Source: Myxococcales bacterium
GTDB lineage: Bacteria; Myxococcota_A; Polyangia; Polyangiales; Houyiibacteriaceae
Direction of reading: 5' to 3'
Assembly: GCA_019637115.1 (NCBI GenBank)
Contig: JAHBWH010000087.1
Coordinates: forward strand, 1-32,725
DNA length: 32,725 nucleotides
The notes below the pieces were generated by a model. It saw only the letters and a program-made list of their open reading frames with translations. It was not told where the DNA came from and did no database searches. This document shows, piece after piece, positions 17,369 through 25,341 of this stretch; within the stretch, counting starts at the first letter, position 1; the number at the start of each line of letters is the position of its first letter. The position numbers and the translations under genes are program-made.

Positions 17369-18802
17369 ATGGACACCGCCGCGCTGCGCGCCTACTGCGA
17401 ACGACGTTGGGACGAGTCGATCGTCCCCGAGCTCGAGGCCTACATCCGCATCCCCGCCCTCAGCCCGCACTTCGACGCGGACTGGGCCGCGAACGGTCAC
17501 CTCGAGGCCGCGGTGGAGCACGCGCGGCGTTGGTGCGCGGAGCGGCCGGTCGCGGGGCTGAGCGTCGAGGTCGTGCGCCTCCCCGGCCGCACGCCGGTGC
17601 TCTTCATGGAGATCCCCGCCGCGAACGGCGGCCGCGCCGATCGCACCGTCTTGCTCTACGGGCACCTCGACAAGCAGCCCGAGATGAGTGGCTGGGACGA
17701 GGGGAAGGGGCCGTGGATCCCCGTCCGCGAGGGCGACAAGCTCTTCGGCCGCGGCGGCGCGGACGATGGCTACGCGGCCTACGCTTCGCTCACCGCGATC
17801 GAGGCGCTCCAGCAGCAGAGGCTCCCGCACGATCGCTGCGTGGTGCTCATCGAGGCCTGCGAGGAGAGCGGGAGCTTCGATCTGCCACCCTACCTCGAGC
17901 ACCTCGGCGCGCGCATCGGCTCACCCGAGCTCGTCATCTGCCTCGACTCCGGCTGTGGCAACTACGACCAGCTCTGGAGCACGACGTCGCTGCGCGGGCT
18001 CGTCGGCGGCGTGCTGACGGTCGACGTGATGGAGCCGACGCAAGACGGCGGCGTCTCGGGCGTGCACAGCGGCGACGCGAGCGGCGTCGTGCCCTCGACG
18101 ACGCGGATCCTCCGCGCGCTGCTCGACCGGGTCGAGGACGTCGCGACCGGCGAGATCCGCCTGGCGCCGTGTCGGACGGAGATCCCCGCGGCGCGCGCGG
18201 CGCAGGCCGAGGCGGCGGCCGCGATCCTCGGCGACGCGGTGTGGGCGAAGTTCCCGTTCATCAAGGGGGCGCGCCCCGTCGCCACGGGCGCGGAGGCGAT
18301 CCTGAACCGGACCTGGCGGCCTTTCCTCGAGGTCGTCGGCGTCGGGCACGTGCCCGGCTTGTCCGGCGGCAACGTCTTGCGGAGCCGCACCGCGCTGAAG
18401 CTCTCGATGCGGGTCCCGCCGCGTGTCGACGCGGCCGCGGCGTCGGCGGCGCTGAAGGACGCGCTCGAGTCGGACCCGCCCTACGGCGCGAAGGTCGCCT
18501 TCGAGGCCGAGCAGGCGGCCGACGGCTGGGACGCGCCGCCGCTCGCGCCTTGGCTCGAGGCCAGCCTCCAGCAGGCGAGCCAGACGTTCTTCGGCGCCGA
18601 CGCCGCTTACATGGGCGAGGGCGGGACGATCCCCTTCATGGGCATGCTCGGCGCGAAGTTCCCCGACGCGCAGTTCTGCATCACCGGCGTGCTCGGCCCT
18701 GCGTCGAACGCGCACGGGCCCAACGAGTTCCTGCACATCCCTTGCGGGAAGAAGCTCACCGCCTGCATGGCGAGCGTGCTGCACGACCTCGCGAGGCGCT
18801 GA
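17369..18802 (+). CDS. M20-family metallopeptidase (dipeptidase-like)
   Basis: 477 residues from ATG 17369. The M20 di-zinc site is complete in order: H99 and D101 in LLYGHLDKQP, D132 in GRGGADDGY, the catalytic and metal Glu pair E165-E166 in IEACEESGS, D193 in ICLDSG, and the late His in SNAHGPNEF. The length and these motifs match the carnosine-dipeptidase/ArgE-related branch that hydrolyses di- and tripeptides. There is no signal peptide, so it should be cytosolic. The lid-domain segment with GVHSGDASG (about 230) is present. The gene stands alone, bounded by decayed DNA upstream and a minisatellite downstream. The exact substrate cannot be told from sequence. Confidence 0.93.
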   Translation: MDTAALRAYCERRWDESIVPELEAYIRIPALSPHFDADWAANGHLEAAVEHARRWCAERPVAGLSVEVVRLPGRTPVLFMEIPAANGGRADRTVLLYGHLDKQPEMSGWDEGKGPWIPVREGDKLFGRGGADDGYAAYASLTAIEALQQQRLPHDRCVVLIEACEESGSFDLPPYLEHLGARIGSPELVICLDSGCGNYDQLWSTTSLRGLVGGVLTVDVMEPTQDGGVSGVHSGDASGVVPSTTRILRALLDRVEDVATGEIRLAPCRTEIPAARAAQAEAAAAILGDAVWAKFPFIKGARPVATGAEAILNRTWRPFLEVVGVGHVPGLSGGNVLRSRTALKLSMRVPPRVDAAAASAALKDALESDPPYGAKVAFEAEQAADGWDAPPLAPWLEASLQQASQTFFGADAAYMGEGGTIPFMGMLGAKFPDAQFCITGVLGPASNAHGPNEFLHIPCGKKLTACMASVLHDLARR

Positions 18803-18850
18803 CGCGTCGAGCGCGTTGCGCCACGCGTTTGGCGTTCTCGACGCGCTCTT

Positions 18851-19005
18851 CGGAACCGGACTCGGAACCGGACTCGGAACCGGACTCGGAACCGGACTCG
18901 GAACCGGACTCGGAACCGGACTCGGAACCGGACTCGGAACCGGACTCGGAACCGACTCGGAACCGGACTCGGAACCGGACTCGGAACCGGACTCGGGACC
19001 GGACG
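18851..19005. repeat. 12-bp minisatellite CGGAACCGGACT
   Basis: About 13 head-to-tail copies of a 12-bp unit. The ninth, at 18947, has lost one G (11 bp), and the last ends in a diverged CGGGACCGGACG. It lies in the 288-bp gap between the M20 and M23 genes. Reading frames across it give only Gly-Thr or Glu-Pro-Asp-Ser runs and shift at the 11-bp unit, so it is treated as non-coding. The rest of the gap shows nothing else. Confidence 0.93.
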
Positions 19006-19090
19006 CGCCGAAGCGCGCCGACGCTTCGCGCTCGCGCGCGCTACCGACGCGCGCTGCGGACGCGAGACTGTGCGCCACACATGTAGGGAA

Positions 19091-20230
19091 ATGCCCGCGT
19101 GGACGGGCTCCGATCGCTCTGGCACCTTGCTGCCCGTGGTACGCATTGGGCTCCTCGTGGGGGGGACGCTTGTATCGGTCTTGGTCGGTGCGACCGCGGG
19201 CCTGACCGGGGCATCAGCTCCTCCCGTCGTCGATGAGGGAGATCGAGAGCGAGCTACAGCGGACGAAGCGGCGAGGGGGGCTTCCTCCCCCCACGCGCTC
19301 GAACGCGCAGAGCGCACGGGCGCCGACGAAGACGCCGCCGCCGCCGATGCGCTCGCGACCGCCGACGCGCTCGCGGGTGACGCCCTCACGGGCGATGTGC
19401 TCGCGGGCGACGCGCTCGCAGGCGACGCGCTCGCGGGCGACGCGCTCGCGGGCGACGCGCTCGGACGACGAGCATCTCGGGACCGCGCGATGGCGCGGGT
19501 GTGGCTCTCCGAGACGCGCGACTGTCACCGGCGCGGTCGGCGCCGCTTCTGTGATGGGCCCCGCCGCATGCCGGCGCCGACGGGCGAGGCGCTCGCGCGC
19601 GTCGAGCGGCTCGGCATCGGCACGCGCGAGGGCGTCGGCGCGATCCTCGGCCGCGCGGCGGACGAGGGGCTGCTCGCGGAGGTCCCGCCGCTCGTGGACG
19701 AGTCGCTCGTCTGGCCCGTCCCGCGTGGCTTCATGGGTCGCGGCTTCGGCTACACGCGCGAGGGCCGGCTCGCGGCGCGGCTCCACCGCGGCGTCGACAT
19801 CCCGGCGGCCGAAGGCGAGGAGGTGCGTGCGACGAACGCGGGCCTCGTGCTCTACGCGGACAACAAGCTGCGCGGCTATGGAAACCTCGTCGTGCTCCTA
19901 CACGCCAACGACACGCGCACCTTCTACGCTCACCTCAGCGAGGGCCTCGTCGCGGCGGGCGAGCGCGTGCGGCGCGGTCAGGTGATCGGCCGCGTCGGAC
20001 AGACGGGTCTCGCCGGCGGGCCGCATCTGCACTTCGAGTGGCGGCGCGGCGCGGTCTCACGGAACCCGTCGCGCCGCTTCGTCGAGCGGCCGACGCGCGA
20101 GCTGAGCGACGCCCTGCAGCGCGAGCAGTCGATCCGGCGGCACGACGGAGAGGCCCGCCTCGCGGAGGCACGCGCGCGGGCCGAGCGCACGCGCGCGTGG
20201 CGCGAGCGCGCGGCCCAAACGTCGCGTTGA
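19091..20230 (+). CDS. Membrane-anchored M23-family peptidase (LytM-like)
   Basis: 379 residues from ATG 19091 (AGGGAA just upstream); GTG 19070 would add seven residues. A membrane anchor or uncleaved signal (about 13-42, PVVRIGLLVGGTLVSVLVGA) is followed by an Ala/Asp/Gly/Leu pentapeptide repeat spacer (about 92-125). A linker containing two Cys comes next, then an M23 domain at about 210-325. Its zinc and catalytic residues are present: H232 and D236 in HRGVDIP, H281 in TFYAHLS, H312 and H314 in PHLHFEW. Such enzymes cut peptidoglycan cross-links or activate amidases; since all ligands are intact it is probably an active endopeptidase in the periplasm. A basic C-terminal helix of about 50 residues is added. 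Confidence 0.9.
   Translation: MPAWTGSDRSGTLLPVVRIGLLVGGTLVSVLVGATAGLTGASAPPVVDEGDRERATADEAARGASSPHALERAERTGADEDAAAADALATADALAGDALTGDVLAGDALAGDALAGDALAGDALGRRASRDRAMARVWLSETRDCHRRGRRRFCDGPRRMPAPTGEALARVERLGIGTREGVGAILGRAADEGLLAEVPPLVDESLVWPVPRGFMGRGFGYTREGRLAARLHRGVDIPAAEGEEVRATNAGLVLYADNKLRGYGNLVVLLHANDTRTFYAHLSEGLVAAGERVRRGQVIGRVGQTGLAGGPHLHFEWRRGAVSRNPSRRFVERPTRELSDALQREQSIRRHDGEARLAEARARAERTRAWRERAAQTSR
19376..19465 (+). repeat. 15-bp repeat encoding GDALA
   Basis: Six units of GGCGACGCGCTCGCG type at 19376-19465 encode consecutive GDALA/GDVLA/GDALT pentapeptides between the membrane anchor and the catalytic domain. Units three to five are almost identical, which suggests recent expansion of the spacer. 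Confidence 0.85.
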
Positions 20231-20231
20231 A

Positions 20232-20265
20232 GCGCCCTCCCGGAGGGGCGCCGTCGGGCGACGGC
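20232..20265 (+). terminator. Two adjacent hairpins after the M23 gene
   Basis: Directly after the stop, GCGCCC pairs with GGGCGC (20232-20251), and GCCGTC pairs perfectly with GACGGC around a GGGC loop (20250-20265). There is no T-run, so intrinsic termination is uncertain. The position favours a terminator or mRNA-end structure. Confidence 0.4.
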
Positions 20266-20316
20266 TCGTGGCGGATGACGACGTCGAGCTCGTTTGCCGT
20301 GTAGGCGTTGGACAGG

Positions 20317-20332
20317 TTCGAACGCGTTCGAA
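20317..20332. promoter_or_regulatory. Perfect 16-bp palindrome TTCGAACGCGTTCGAA
   Basis: A perfect inverted repeat 26 nt upstream of the ATG at 20359. It has the form of a dimeric repressor or activator operator in the leader of the Cys-rich copper-storage-like gene. A TTG at 20308 could make it coding, but the palindrome argues for the later start. The regulator is unknown. Confidence 0.5.
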
Positions 20333-20358
20333 GAGAGCGGCGAGCGAGACTTGGGCTC

Positions 20359-20709
20359 ATGGGTGCGGATGCCCGGTCCAGCCGGAAGTGCTACGAGGCT
20401 CGGATGACCGATTGTGCGGGCGACGCGAGCGACTGTGTGAGCCACTGCGAACGATGCATCGAGGCATGTCTTCGCGAGGGGCCTTCTCGGGCGGACTGTG
20501 TGCAGGCCTGTCGTGACTGCATCGACGCGTGTGAGACCGCCGACCGCTTCGCGCGGCGAGGCAGCCCACTCGCGGGGACTGCTCGGCAGCTCTGTGTCGA
20601 GGCATGCCTCGCCTGCGCGGACGCCTGCGAGCGGCACGACGACGAGGACTGCCGTCGTTGCGCCGAGGCGTGCCGCGCGTGCGTCGAGAGCTGCCGGACC
20701 GCGGCCTGA
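20359..20709 (+). CDS. Cys-rich four-helix-bundle copper-storage-like protein (DUF326/Csp)
   Basis: 116 residues with 19 cysteines, mostly as CxxxC and CxxC along predicted amphipathic helices (CVSHCERCIEAC; CVQACRDCIDAC; CVEACLACADAC; CRRCAEACRACVESC). This is the pattern of Csp3/DUF326 proteins, whose helix-bundle core binds many Cu(I) ions through Cys thiolates. There is no Tat or Sec signal, which fits a cytosolic Csp3-type protein. ATG 20359 is chosen; ATG 20404 would give 101 residues and lose one Cys, and TTG 20308 would run through the palindrome. It is a single gene, convergent with the HEAT-repeat gene. A ferredoxin-like or zinc role is less likely because the spacing is helical. 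Confidence 0.85.
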   Translation: MGADARSSRKCYEARMTDCAGDASDCVSHCERCIEACLREGPSRADCVQACRDCIDACETADRFARRGSPLAGTARQLCVEACLACADACERHDDEDCRRCAEACRACVESCRTAA

Positions 20710-20735
20710 AGCGGGTCGAACGCTCGGCCCACGGA

Positions 20736-22652
20736 TCAGCGCGCGGCGAGCTCGAGCTTGTTCTTCGCCGCCTTGCCGATCTTCTTGCGGCCGGCCTGCT
20801 CCACGACGAGGCGGAGGAGCTCTTCGCCGAGGTCGTTGCCCTCTTCGACGAAACAGAAGCCGAGGTAGTAGAGCTGCTCGGGGGAGACGTTCTTCTCCTT
20901 GCGCAGCGCGCCCGAGAGGTCGAAGTCCTCCCGCGCGAGGCGGTCGAAGAGGCGCAGCGCCTCGTCCCCGCGGCGCGCGTGGAGCTTGGGGTCGAGCTTG
21001 CTCTCCGCGAGCAAGAAGAGGGCGAGGCGGTAGCGATCCTCGGGCGTGGGGTCGATGCGCAGGAGCAGACCGAGAAGCTCGCGCTCACGGTCGCGCTTGC
21101 GGGATTTTCTCGCCGCGGCGACGGCCTCGCGAAGGTCCTTGGCGGTGGCCTTGGCGTCGGCGTGCGCGGCGAGGTCGTACGCTTCGCGCCAGCCCACGCG
21201 CCCGGCGTCCAACGCCTTGCGCGCGCTCGCGAGCAGCTTCTTCTTCTGTGAGCTCGGCCAGCTCGGCGCGACGGGGCGCAGAAGGTGCCGGATGCGGGCT
21301 GCGGTGCGCGCGTCGTCGGTCGCCGCGAGGTGGGTCACGAGCGCTTCGGCGCCGTCGTCGTGACCGGCCACGCGTCGCTCCGCGAGGGCGTCGGCCGCCA
21401 GCTGCGCGCGCTGCTCGTCTCGGCCTGCGTCCGCGACGATCGCCGCGAGCGCCGCCGCGCCGTCCGCGCTCTTGTCGCTCGCCAGCCGGCGGATCGCGAG
21501 GTGGGCGCGCGCGACGTCGGGGTGCGAGGCGAGCTCTCGGAAGGCTGCCGCGACCTTGGCGCTCATCGGCAACGCGCCGAGCGTGAGCAGCGCGGTCTGC
21601 GCGAGCGTCGAGCTCTGCGCCTTGGCCGCGTCGAGGAGCGCGCCGAGCACGCTCGCGTCGGCCGAGTGCGCCGCGAAGCGGAGCGCAATGACCGCCTCCT
21701 GGCGGACCTCGTCGGGCTCCTTCGGGTTCTTCGCGTGCTTCACGAGCAGCGGGACGATGCGCTCGTCCTCGAGGTGGCCCAGGACCTTCAGCGCCGCGGC
21801 GCGCGCTGGGTCGGTCTTCGCGTCGGGCTTCGGGTGCGCCGCCAAGAAGGCCTCGAGCTGCGCGCGGAGCGCGCGCCGCGCGTTTCCGTCCGCGTCCTTG
21901 ATCTGCGCGCGGAGCTCGTGCGTGACGGTGCGCGCGGACGCCGGGTCGTCGATGATGCCAACGAGGAGCGCGCCGAGGGCCTCCTTGCCGCCGAGCCGCG
22001 AGAGCACCGTCTCGATGGCGCGCTTCTCCGCGGCGCCGGGCGCTGGCATGCCCTTCAACGCGCCCGCCGCGCCGAGCGGGACGTTCTCGAGGCGCTTGCG
22101 CAGGGGAACCACGACGTCTTTGCCGATCGCGACGGCGGCCTCGACGGCGGCCTCGCGCACGCCCTCGTCGCGCGCGCCGAGCAGATTGAGCACGGCCGCG
22201 CGGAGCTCGTCCGGGACGCCGTCGGCGCGGAGCTTCGCGACCGCGCGGAGGGCGGCGCGCTGCGCGAGGGTGTCGTGCGCGTCGGGGTCGAGGAGCGCCG
22301 CGAGCGCGCGGGCGACGGGCCCCTGAAGGTCGCCGCCGAGCTCGCCGAGCACGACGGCGGCGGCGACGCGGACCTCGGGATCCGAGCTCGCCAACAGACC
22401 GACCACACCCCCACGCGACGCGGCGGTGCCGTTCGTGGGGGAGGCCTTGGCGGGTGAGCTCTTCGTGTCCCTCGCGTGTGCGTCCTTCGCGTTCGAGGTC
22501 TTCGTGTCGTTCGAGGTCTTGGTGTCCTTGGCGTGGACGCTCTTCGTGTCCTTCGCGGGCTTCGCGCTCGAGCCCTTCGCATTCTTCGCGCTCTTCGCGC
22601 TCTTCGCGCTCTTCGCGCCCGTCGGCGCGCTCGTCCCCCCAGGACGGCTCAT
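20736..22652 (-). CDS. HEAT-repeat protein with Lys/Ala/Asp-rich N-terminus
   Basis: 638 residues from ATG 22652. Residues about 10-75 are a low-complexity Ala-Lys-Asp-Thr-Ser linker (KSAKSAKSAKNAKG and AKDTK variants). Residues about 80-480 are repeated helical hairpins of HEAT/PBS-lyase type (SSDPEVRVAAAVVLGELGGD; PDEVRQEAVIALRFAAHSAD). The C-terminal about 150 residues are helical, TPR-like and basic. HEAT solenoids bind proteins; no enzyme motif is seen. The start overlaps the stop of the upstream gene (ATGA, 22649-22652), so the two are translationally coupled and may act together. An in-frame extension to 23114 is open but lies wholly within the upstream gene. Confidence 0.85.
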   Translation of the reverse strand: MSRPGGTSAPTGAKSAKSAKSAKNAKGSSAKPAKDTKSVHAKDTKTSNDTKTSNAKDAHARDTKSSPAKASPTNGTAASRGGVVGLLASSDPEVRVAAAVVLGELGGDLQGPVARALAALLDPDAHDTLAQRAALRAVAKLRADGVPDELRAAVLNLLGARDEGVREAAVEAAVAIGKDVVVPLRKRLENVPLGAAGALKGMPAPGAAEKRAIETVLSRLGGKEALGALLVGIIDDPASARTVTHELRAQIKDADGNARRALRAQLEAFLAAHPKPDAKTDPARAAALKVLGHLEDERIVPLLVKHAKNPKEPDEVRQEAVIALRFAAHSADASVLGALLDAAKAQSSTLAQTALLTLGALPMSAKVAAAFRELASHPDVARAHLAIRRLASDKSADGAAALAAIVADAGRDEQRAQLAADALAERRVAGHDDGAEALVTHLAATDDARTAARIRHLLRPVAPSWPSSQKKKLLASARKALDAGRVGWREAYDLAAHADAKATAKDLREAVAAARKSRKRDRERELLGLLLRIDPTPEDRYRLALFLLAESKLDPKLHARRGDEALRLFDRLAREDFDLSGALRKEKNVSPEQLYYLGFCFVEEGNDLGEELLRLVVEQAGRKKIGKAAKNKLELAAR

Positions 22653-23440
22653 CGCTCGTCCTCGCTCTCTCCGTCGATCTCCTCGTCTGCGTCGCCCTCG
22701 TCGGCGGCCGCGCCGAGCAGCGCGCCGAGGCCCGCGAGCTGCGGGTTGCCGGCCATCATGCGGCTGGCGATGTCCTGCGCCTGCGTGAAGAGATCCTTCT
22801 CCGGATCGATCTCGGGCAGCGCGCCCGAGCGGAGCAGCTGCTCTCCGGCCTGTTGCAGGGCGTCGCGCATCGCCGGATCGCCGAGGAGCTGCTGCGCCAG
22901 GCCGGCGAGTCCCTCGATGCCGCCCGGCAGGTCCGCGCCTCCCGGCAGCCCTTGCCCGCCGGTCATCCCTTGGAAGCTCGCCTGAATCTTCCCGAGCATG
23001 TCCCCGCCCATCATCGACTGGAGCGCGCCGAAGAGGTCTCCTCCCGGGGCGCCCGCGGGGCCGCCGAGACCGAGCCGCGCGTTCGCCTCGGCCTCCGAGG
23101 GCACCGGGACCCACTCGCCGCCCTCACCGACCTCGACGACGAGGGCCTCGTACGAGGTGGCCGCCGGACGCGCGACCTCCGGGTAGACGAACGCGCGCGG
23201 CTCGACCAGGCCGTCGAGCGCGGCGCCGAGCGCCAAGCGGAGGATCGCGCCCGCCTGCGTCGGCTCGGTGTCGAAGTCGAGCCCGAGCTGGATCGTCACG
23301 CCGCCCTCGAGCGTCCCGGCGTGGATCTCTCCGTTAGGGGTCGAGAACGTGTGAACGCCGGACGCGCTCGTCGGCTCGCCGAGCTGCTTGCGGACCTGTT
23401 CGAGCGTGAGCGGGAGGGCGAAGATTCCGGGGCTGGCCAT
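22649..23440 (-). CDS. Conserved-looking protein of unknown function, coupled to HEAT-repeat gene
   Basis: 263 residues from ATG 23440, with GGAGG 8 nt upstream. I do not recognise the family. Residues 1-95 look like an alpha/beta domain (LTLEQVRKQLGEPTSASGVH, then hydrophobic strands with TIQLGLDFDTEPTQAGAILR). Residues about 125-180 are Gly/Met/Gln-rich (GGDLFGALQSMMGGDMLGK). The C-terminal third is helical, and the tail is strongly acidic (EGDADEEIDGESEDER). There is no signal peptide or membrane helix. The 4-nt overlap with the HEAT-repeat gene suggests a functional pair. Confidence 0.82.
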   Translation of the reverse strand: MASPGIFALPLTLEQVRKQLGEPTSASGVHTFSTPNGEIHAGTLEGGVTIQLGLDFDTEPTQAGAILRLALGAALDGLVEPRAFVYPEVARPAATSYEALVVEVGEGGEWVPVPSEAEANARLGLGGPAGAPGGDLFGALQSMMGGDMLGKIQASFQGMTGGQGLPGGADLPGGIEGLAGLAQQLLGDPAMRDALQQAGEQLLRSGALPEIDPEKDLFTQAQDIASRMMAGNPQLAGLGALLGAAADEGDADEEIDGESEDER

Positions 23441-23448
23441 ACCCGCAT

Positions 23449-23462
23449 CCTCCGCGAGGAGG
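23449..23462 (-). promoter_or_regulatory. Hairpin that contains the ribosome site of the unknown gene
   Basis: CCTCC-GCGA-GGAGG on the plus strand forms a 5-bp perfect stem. On the minus strand one arm is the GGAGG Shine-Dalgarno located 8 nt before ATG 23440, so the stem would hide the ribosome site. The rest of the divergent gap up to 23598 shows no clear promoter boxes. Confidence 0.4.
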
Positions 23463-23598
23463 GCGAGCCGGACAAGCGCAGCGTGCGGGTCCCGGTTCCG
23501 GGAGGGGGCCGCGTTTTGCCAGCGCGAGGCCCGATCGCGCTGCGTGCGTGACTTCGCCCACGGGCCGTCGGCTCCGCCTCTGGCAGCATGCGCGCACC

Positions 23599-25236
23599 AT
23601 GAAGCTCCGCCCCCTCTCGGACGTCGCCGCCGACCTCGGGCTCGCTCCCGAGCACGTCATCCCCTACGGCCGCCACAAGGCGAAGGTCGAGCTCGAGGCG
23701 CTGCGGGATCCCGCCGAGGCGCGCGGGAAGCTCGTCCTCGTCAGCGCCATCAACCCCACCAAGGCGGGCGAGGGCAAGACCACGACGAGCGTCGGGCTCG
23801 CGATGGGCCTCGAGCGCATCGGTCGGCGCACGGCGGTTTGCTTGCGCGAGCCGAGCCTCGGGCCCGTCTTCGGCATCAAGGGCGGCGGCACGGGCGGCGG
23901 CGTCGCGCAGATCGAGCCGGCGACCGACATCAACCTGCACTTCACCGGCGACCTCCACGCGATCACGAGCGCGCACAACCTCCTCGCGGCGCTCGTCGAC
24001 AACGAGCTGCACTTCGGCGGTAAGAGCGGCCTCGACGCGCGGCGCGTCTCGTGGCCCCGCGTGCTCGACATGAACGATCGGGCGCTGCGCAACGTCGTGG
24101 TCGGGATGCGCGGCGAGGGCGTGATCCGCGAGACGAGCTTCGACATCACCGCCGCGAGCGAGATCATGGCGGTGCTCTGCCTGGCCGAGAGCGAGGAGGA
24201 CCTCGAGGCGCGGCTCGCGCGCGTCGTCGTCGGGCGGCGCAAGGACCGGTCGCCCGTGACGGCGGGGGACCTCGGCGCGGCCGCGGCGCTCCGCGTGCTG
24301 CTGCGCGACGCCCTCCGCCCGAACCTCGTCCAGACACGCGAGGGCACCCCTGCGCTCGTGCACGGCGGACCCTTCGCAAACATCGCGCACGGCTGCTCAT
24401 CGGTGCTCGCGACGCGCATGGGGCTCGGGTACGCAGACGTCGTGGTCACGGAGGCGGGCTTCGGCTTCGACCTCGGGGGCGAGAAGTTTCTCGACATCAA
24501 GTGCCGCCAGGCGGGCCTCTGGCCGGACCTCGTGGTGCTCGTCGCGACCTGCCGCGCGCTCAAGGCGCACGGCGGCGCGAAGGACTTCGCGGCGCGTGAC
24601 GACGCGGCCCTGAAGGCGGGCCTCGCGAACCTCGACCACCACCTCGACGCCATCGCCGGCTTCGGGTTGCGGGCGGTCGTCGCGATCAACCGCTTCCCGA
24701 GCGACGCGCCCGAAGAGCTCGCGATGGTGCAGGACCATTGCGCGGCGCGCGGCGTGGTCGCCAAGTCCTCGACCGGCTTCTCGGACGGTGGCGCGGGCGC
24801 CGAAGGGCTCGCCGACGCGGTCGCGCGCCAGCTCGACGAGAGCCCCGCGCCTGCGCCGCGCTTCACCTACGCGGACGACGCGCCCTACGCGGAGAAGATC
24901 GACGCCATCGCGAAGCGCATCTACGGCGCCGACGGCGCGGTCATCTTGCCGGCGGCGCGGCGCGTGCTCGACCAGCTCGAGCGCGACGGCGTGCGTCTGC
25001 CCGTGTGCATGGCGAAGACGCCGCTCTCGCTCAGCGACGATCCCGGCATGACGGGGCCCCGACCGAAGGGCTTCGAGGTGACGGTGCGCGAGGCACGGCT
25101 CAGCGCGGGCGCGGGCTTCGTCGTCTGCCTGCTCGGCGACGTGATGACGATGCCGGGTCTGCCGAAGGAGCCGAGCGCGATGCGCGTCCGCGTGACGCCC
25201 GATGGGCGGGTGCTCGGGCTGATGCAGAACGACTGA
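23599..25236 (+). CDS. fhs: Formate-tetrahydrofolate ligase
   Basis: 545 residues, close to the usual about 555. It makes 10-formyltetrahydrofolate from formate, ATP and tetrahydrofolate in cytosolic one-carbon metabolism. Family marks are the P-loop-like NPTKAGEGKTTTSVGLAMGL (about 52-71), REPSLGPVFGIKGGGTGGG (about 79-97), NLHFTGDLHAITSAHNLLAA, TEAGFGFDLGGEKF, and the C-terminal MTMPGLPKEPSA motif. ATG 23599 gives the normal N-terminus (MKLRPLSDVA); the frame extends to GTG 23548 without family support. It has no folate-pathway neighbours here, and no clear ribosome site is visible. Confidence 0.97.
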   Translation: MKLRPLSDVAADLGLAPEHVIPYGRHKAKVELEALRDPAEARGKLVLVSAINPTKAGEGKTTTSVGLAMGLERIGRRTAVCLREPSLGPVFGIKGGGTGGGVAQIEPATDINLHFTGDLHAITSAHNLLAALVDNELHFGGKSGLDARRVSWPRVLDMNDRALRNVVVGMRGEGVIRETSFDITAASEIMAVLCLAESEEDLEARLARVVVGRRKDRSPVTAGDLGAAAALRVLLRDALRPNLVQTREGTPALVHGGPFANIAHGCSSVLATRMGLGYADVVVTEAGFGFDLGGEKFLDIKCRQAGLWPDLVVLVATCRALKAHGGAKDFAARDDAALKAGLANLDHHLDAIAGFGLRAVVAINRFPSDAPEELAMVQDHCAARGVVAKSSTGFSDGGAGAEGLADAVARQLDESPAPAPRFTYADDAPYAEKIDAIAKRIYGADGAVILPAARRVLDQLERDGVRLPVCMAKTPLSLSDDPGMTGPRPKGFEVTVREARLSAGAGFVVCLLGDVMTMPGLPKEPSAMRVRVTPDGRVLGLMQND

Positions 25237-25272
25237 ACGGCGAGCTCGGAGGTTTCGCGCGAGATCGCATGT

Positions 25273-25292
25273 GAGCGGCGCGGGGCGCGCTC
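25273..25292 (+). terminator. Weak hairpin between convergent fhs and LuxR-type gene
   Basis: GAGCG pairs with CGCTC across a GC-rich loop, and GTTCTTGT follows. It lies 37 nt after the fhs stop, in the 105-bp convergent gap. The stem is only five pairs and the T-run is poor. Confidence 0.25.
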
Positions 25293-25341
25293 GTTCTTGT
25301 CCCCATGGCAATGCGCTCGAGCGACCGCGACGCGCCACCGC

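Noticed and set aside
18816-19205. Frame encoding Gly-Thr repeats across the 12-bp minisatellite
   Set aside because: The 11-bp unit shifts the frame, and the product would overlap the start of the M23 gene in another phase.
22653-23114. N-terminal extension of the HEAT-repeat protein
   Set aside because: It lies wholly inside the upstream gene in another frame. The ATG overlapping the upstream stop is the natural coupled start.
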